Source: Bin87 sp965116785 (lineage in GTDB: Bacteria > Chloroflexota > Dehalococcoidia > Lucifugimonadales > UBA3495). From it: 64,000 nt of DNA. Positions 60,429 through 64,000 of the stretch are shown piece after piece. The position numbers were made by a program, and so were the translations under genes. The stretch spans positions 2,480,001 to 2,544,000 of the forward strand of contig OZ220731.1 in assembly GCA_965116785.1 (NCBI GenBank), given 5' to 3'. The notes below the pieces were generated by a model. That model was given only the letters and a program-made list of their open reading frames with translations, was not told where the DNA came from and did not search any database. Position 1 is the first letter of the stretch, and each line of letters starts with the position of its first letter.

Positions 60429-62171
60429 TTATGCCAGTACCACCGCGATTTCTTCCAATTCGTCGGCTATCAAGGCGCAAACACTTTCAAAGTGCGCTCT
60501 GTAAGAACCGTGTTGCAGTAGTGCAGAGCGCGAAAACTCGGCCGCTTCGCTACCACTGCTGTGCGCATGTACTTTGGTTCGAATGCTCTGCGCTTCCCTG
60601 AGCCCGGCGAGCCGCATCGGTTTCCCGTTCGCTCGCCGGGCTGGTGCCAGCAGTTTTTCCAGCAACCCCAAACTGCGGTCTTGCTGATCGTAGTGGATCC
60701 CCCGCTCGTCCAACACCGAACGAAGCGCAGTTAATCGGAACGGTTCAACCGCCACTTTGGTCAACTCGAGAAACGCTTCCGCCCATTCGTCTCGGTTGGC
60801 CGCGATTGGGGTATTGACGCGTAGCAAGGCGTCCTCGGATGGGTTGTTCCACCAATCGCGGTCGGACTGGTTCCAATCTTCAATCCTGAATATCAATCTC
60901 TCCAATGGCGTTTCCTCGGACGCCCACTCACCCAGGATGTCGTTTTCGTGCGCCCGCTTGGAGATGGTACCTTTGGGCGGCTCGTTGTGGCTTTGCCAGT
61001 GCAGTTGTTCCTGGTACGGCAATCCCCGCAGGTCGCAGATGTAGGCATGAACTTGGCCCGCTTCGTTCACGCCGTAAGATTTGAGGCTCCAAGTGCCGCG
61101 ACAGAAGATGGTTCTACCCGGCTCGTCTACGGTGTATTTGTCGCGATCTGATTTGTACTTGGACAGGACCTCTGGACGGAAAAACGCGGCCGACACCTCG
61201 TAGGGAAGGTCGTTGTCGCGAGCCTGAAAATAGTTGGTGGTGTCGCGAGGGTCGGTGGAAACCGTGGCGGTTACTCCGTTGCGGCGGTCTTCGATGATGA
61301 AATTGGCGTATTGCCTCTTAGTACGGTCGGGAAAGGGGTCGATCACCGTCTTGAACAGGTTACCCTTCGGGGTCAGGCACCGCAGGATTTGCGCACCTCT
61401 GGTGCGCCCATGTCCATCCGGGTGAACCTGCTGCTTGTAACACAGGTCCGGTGACTGGATCATCCGATCGGGGGCGGCTTCATCCCATGAGGTGCAAACG
61501 TTGCTCCTGACTATCATCAACTCAAAAAACCGCACGAGTGCTTTCCCCTGCACGGCCAAGAACAGTTCCAGCGGTTCTCGCTGGCAGGTGATCAGCGTAG
61601 TGCGGCCTCCGCCGGCGGCATTGGTGATCGACAGGACATGCTCAACGTTTCCGTTCTCGTCGATTCGGCAGAAGGCCCGTTGGTCCTGTCGCCAGTGGAT
61701 GTTCGCCGCGTGGATGAACTCCTGGAGAATTTCGTAGTAGATCGGTTCATCGTCGTCGATGCCGTGTTTTTCCCTGCCAAAGACCAGGCGTTGGGCATCG
61801 AGGGAAATGGTAGGTCGCCTATCGTCGAAGATATACTTCACCTGTGGGCCGCTATTGCCATGCGCATACGCATAATCGGCACGGCTGGCCATGGGTTGGA
61901 ATCGCCAGTGCAGCAGATCACCGTGGTCCGGAGGCGAGACGTCGTTCTCGTCGACCAGAACGCAGTTCGCATATGCAGAGTAGACCCGGGTGTTCGAAAC
62001 CACGTCGGTGGTCGATAACAACAATATAACCTCGCCCGCTACGGCGTTTTGAGATAGGAGTTCCAGGTACTCGCGTGCCTCAATCCACCTGCGGTATTCG
62101 TCGTCCGTATCGGGTGGCTGGCTCAGTCTATTCAGCGCCTGACGGATTTGGTCATGCTCGTATGATGGCAT
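60429..62171 (-). CDS. Large hypothetical protein of the defence-like cluster
   Basis: The protein is 580 aa from ATG 62171 with GGAGA eight bases upstream. Recognisable segments are an N-terminal helical part (YEHDQIRQALNRLSQPPD), a central domain with IHWRQDQRAFCRIDENGNV, QGKALVRFFELMIV and CTSWDE, and a C-terminal helical part ending ADELEEIAVVLA. It has no clear nuclease or ATPase motif. It is probably an uncharacterised accessory or effector protein. Its neighbours are a PD-(D/E)XK-like gene and a DUF2971 gene, all co-directional. Confidence 0.7.
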   Translation of the reverse strand: MPSYEHDQIRQALNRLSQPPDTDDEYRRWIEAREYLELLSQNAVAGEVILLLSTTDVVSNTRVYSAYANCVLVDENDVSPPDHGDLLHWRFQPMASRADYAYAHGNSGPQVKYIFDDRRPTISLDAQRLVFGREKHGIDDDEPIYYEILQEFIHAANIHWRQDQRAFCRIDENGNVEHVLSITNAAGGGRTTLITCQREPLELFLAVQGKALVRFFELMIVRSNVCTSWDEAAPDRMIQSPDLCYKQQVHPDGHGRTRGAQILRCLTPKGNLFKTVIDPFPDRTKRQYANFIIEDRRNGVTATVSTDPRDTTNYFQARDNDLPYEVSAAFFRPEVLSKYKSDRDKYTVDEPGRTIFCRGTWSLKSYGVNEAGQVHAYICDLRGLPYQEQLHWQSHNEPPKGTISKRAHENDILGEWASEETPLERLIFRIEDWNQSDRDWWNNPSEDALLRVNTPIAANRDEWAEAFLELTKVAVEPFRLTALRSVLDERGIHYDQQDRSLGLLEKLLAPARRANGKPMRLAGLREAQSIRTKVHAHSSGSEAAEFSRSALLQHGSYRAHFESVCALIADELEEIAVVLA

Positions 62172-62361
62172 CGTTGAGGTCTCCGTTTGGTATCGACAAT
62201 GTGGGCCGATTCTTGAACTCAAAGCGAGTTTGAGCGAATCGAGACCAGGAAGATTGGGGTTGATGAAGCAGTGGACGCCACCGATACCGACACGGCATCT
62301 GACAATTCGTTGCCGTGGCTGTGGCGCCTTAGATCGGCTCTGTTGGACACCGTTTCTTGGC

Positions 62362-63564
62362 TCAATCTCGAGGTAGTTGCTCCTTGCAGGGCATTTTGTG
62401 GATCAAGCCGTTGGGCTGAGTGACGGCATCGTAGAACGAAAAATTCCCGAGGGGAGAGTGCCGGTGCTTGATGAGCATGATCAAGCGCACGGCATTTTTG
62501 ATTTCATCGCTGGTTTCCTCTCCGAAGATTATCCCGGTGAGGGCGTTGCTCGGGTACCTGACTATCTCTGGCCCTCCGTCTAACCCATGCACCTTAAGCA
62601 TCCTGACTTCCTGTTCGTATGCCCAGCCGCTGGTCTTGGAGAGGGCCGCTTGCCTGGTGCGGTTGTCGAAACCCTCAATCCATCTTGTCCATTGGTCAGA
62701 GGATTTGAAATCGGACGGCAATGCGTTCAGGGGCTTGGTCTCACTTTCGACAAGCATGGCCCCAGCGTATGGGAAGAGTTCAACCTCGGGGAGATGGTCC
62801 GCATACACGACATCCAACAACTGACAGTGCTCAATTTCGAGGTGGTCGGTTTCAAATTCCAGGCAAACGCCCTTGCCCGTTTCGGCGTAATGCGTCCACA
62901 TCGACTGATCTTGGTAGGTCTTCGAGAAGCATGCCGCGTACCAAGGCCGAGTGCTCAGTTCGGACATACGAGCAGCGTAAATTTCCGGCAAGTCCGTGTG
63001 TGGAGGGTTTGGGTCGAGCCGAGCCGACAGCGGCGGTGTTTTGGGGAATTGGAACCGCGGAGTGGTCCGTCCGGTGCGCTCGTCGGTCTGGTCAACTATC
63101 GGTATGATGGTGGGCCCGTTGAATGGGTAACTGGATACCGCCTGCTTGATTTGTTCGTTCAGCGGTGCGAGAGCCCTCGCCATTCCGTTGGTATTGAAAC
63201 GGTTGCCGTACAGGTTTTCGGCAGCAGTCCTCACCGCGTCCCGGATTTCTGGCAAACCCCGGATGTCCTTGCCGTACCCTTCCGCCTGGTTGGTCAAGAT
63301 GTGGTAGCCCGGAATTATTATCCCGCCTGCGCCGATTTGCTCGTTCGGCGTGCTGCTCTGTGTTATCGCGCTGGAACGGACGAAATGATCGAGGAGGCCA
63401 TCCCACGCTATGTCATCCGCTTGCCATAAAGCATTGAGGCGGACCTCGTTACGGTCGTTCATTTCACCGGGGCTAGCCAAGTAGATTTCTTGCTTGGCGA
63501 CCTCGGCGAAGCCCGTTACTGCCGCACTCACGGACCTGAACCTGTAAATCTTGACCACCAGCAC
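62362..63564 (-). CDS. DUF2971-family protein
   Basis: The protein is 400 aa from GTG 63564, with an AGG-type ribosome site. It has the DUF2971 pattern: IYRFRSVSAAVTGFAEVAKQ, then EIYLASPGEMNDRNEVRL, a central WYAACFSKTYQDQSMWTHY, ETGKGVCLEFETDHLE, and a late SGWAYEQEVRMLKVHG. Family members are common in defence-associated loci, with unknown chemistry. Here it has an insertion of about 80 residues between the two halves. It is followed by the 580-aa protein after 190 bases. Confidence 0.8.
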   Translation of the reverse strand: MLVVKIYRFRSVSAAVTGFAEVAKQEIYLASPGEMNDRNEVRLNALWQADDIAWDGLLDHFVRSSAITQSSTPNEQIGAGGIIIPGYHILTNQAEGYGKDIRGLPEIRDAVRTAAENLYGNRFNTNGMARALAPLNEQIKQAVSSYPFNGPTIIPIVDQTDERTGRTTPRFQFPKTPPLSARLDPNPPHTDLPEIYAARMSELSTRPWYAACFSKTYQDQSMWTHYAETGKGVCLEFETDHLEIEHCQLLDVVYADHLPEVELFPYAGAMLVESETKPLNALPSDFKSSDQWTRWIEGFDNRTRQAALSKTSGWAYEQEVRMLKVHGLDGGPEIVRYPSNALTGIIFGEETSDEIKNAVRLIMLIKHRHSPLGNFSFYDAVTQPNGLIHKMPCKEQLPRD

Positions 63565-63632
63565 TACCTACCTTCGTTTGTCGGACGCATTTCACCTTCG
63601 TTCCGTGGGGCTCTGTAGTCACCACGTCAGCC

Positions 63633-64000
63633 CTATTGTTGAAAGTCGGAACCATAGAGACGGTCCAATTCTCGATTGCGGCGCGCGTTCGTCTGGTTGT
63701 CCTCAATCCGGCGCCGCACCCGTTCCTCGCTGACCTCGACCAGTCGTTCCGGTAAGATCCCCTCGCGCTGCAAAAGATGCACGGCGTCCAGCAGCCTCTG
63801 GTCTCCGGTTACATCTTCCGGAGCGCATTTCAACTGGTGATGGATTGGTGGTGCGCCGGCAGACAGGCGCAACTGCTCCACGAGTTGTGACACCGGGTCA
63901 TCGGCCGCTTCGTTTGCTGGCGGTCCCAGGATGTTGCCGAGCAAGTCTTCCGGATCCCGGTAGTAGGTCCAGAAATCGGTCTCCCCGATGTTGAGCAGCG
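63633..64000 (-). CDS. Partial hypothetical protein at window edge
   Basis: The frame stays open to base 64000 with LNIGETDFWTYYRDPEDLLG and GNILGPPANEAADDPVSQLV, so the start lies beyond the window. The tail has LQREGILPERLVEVSEERV and RRRIEDNQTNARRNRELDRL. It is a helical, charged C-terminus. It ends 68 bases before the DUF2971 start and may be the first gene of the same transcript. Confidence 0.6.
   Translation of the reverse strand, partial: LLNIGETDFWTYYRDPEDLLGNILGPPANEAADDPVSQLVEQLRLSAGAPPIHHQLKCAPEDVTGDQRLLDAVHLLQREGILPERLVEVSEERVRRRIEDNQTNARRNRELDRLYGSDFQQ

Noticed and set aside
1..64000. tRNA, rRNA and cas genes
   Set aside because: No cloverleaf, ribosomal RNA or Cas motif was recognised on reading; a covariance search would be decisive.

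Overview
The window is about 64 kb of moderately high-GC bacterial DNA with no rRNA, tRNA or intact cas genes that I could find. The metabolic part (hydantoinase/oxoprolinase subunits, SDR and GMC oxidoreductases, thiolase, a UGSC-type selenoprotein, Uma2 and toxin-antitoxin genes), together with Thr/Pro-rich surface proteins and an ankyrin lipoprotein, suggests an environmental Chloroflexota of the SAR202/Dehalococcoidia kind, or a similar marine or sponge-associated lineage. This taxonomic placement is inference.

Region 1 (1-18.2 kb) is ordinary chromosome, mostly on the minus strand. It holds a Trm112-like tail, a DUF7662-like/PIN pair, a UGSC operon with an in-frame UGA (Sec98) and a candidate SECIS hairpin, an NHL propeller protein, an SDR, a MntA/HepT pair, VOC and GNAT proteins, a GMC oxidoreductase, Uma2, thiolase, a family-5-like uracil-DNA glycosylase, HyuB (frameshifted near its 3' end), a membrane protein, a small basic protein, a PIG-L deacetylase, a HEPN/PaREP1-like protein, HyuA and an AlaX-like editing protein. 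Region 2 (18.2-19.4 kb) is dnaN.

Region 3 (19.4-26.9 kb) is a mobile region whose first recombinase overlaps the 3' end of dnaN antiparallel. It appears to be the same four-gene cassette twice: winged-helix-like protein, short accessory protein, large serine recombinase, second large serine recombinase. In the dnaN-distal copy the second recombinase is reduced to an N-terminal remnant. Each recombinase start is preceded by a hairpin, and one of these is a clear intrinsic terminator. I consider this the most unusual system in the window.

Region 4 (27-45 kb) encodes exported proteins: a lipoprotein, a 110-aa protein, a 4431-aa membrane-anchored protein of tandem Ig/FN3-like domains with Thr-Pro linkers and calcium-loop motifs, and an ankyrin-repeat protein.

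Region 5 (45-64 kb) looks like a nuclease/helicase and defence-like island. It has a UvrD-type helicase with a Cys-cluster RecB-like nuclease, two degenerate type I-E-like CRISPR repeats, a DUF4357 protein, a DEDD exonuclease-RecQ-UvrD fusion, an HNH/excalibur lipoprotein and its broken partial copy, a decayed membrane protein, a TIR-like protein with a partner, a PD-(D/E)XK-like protein, a large unrecognised protein, a DUF2971 protein and one more gene running off the window edge. Decayed fragments in this region suggest repeated turnover.
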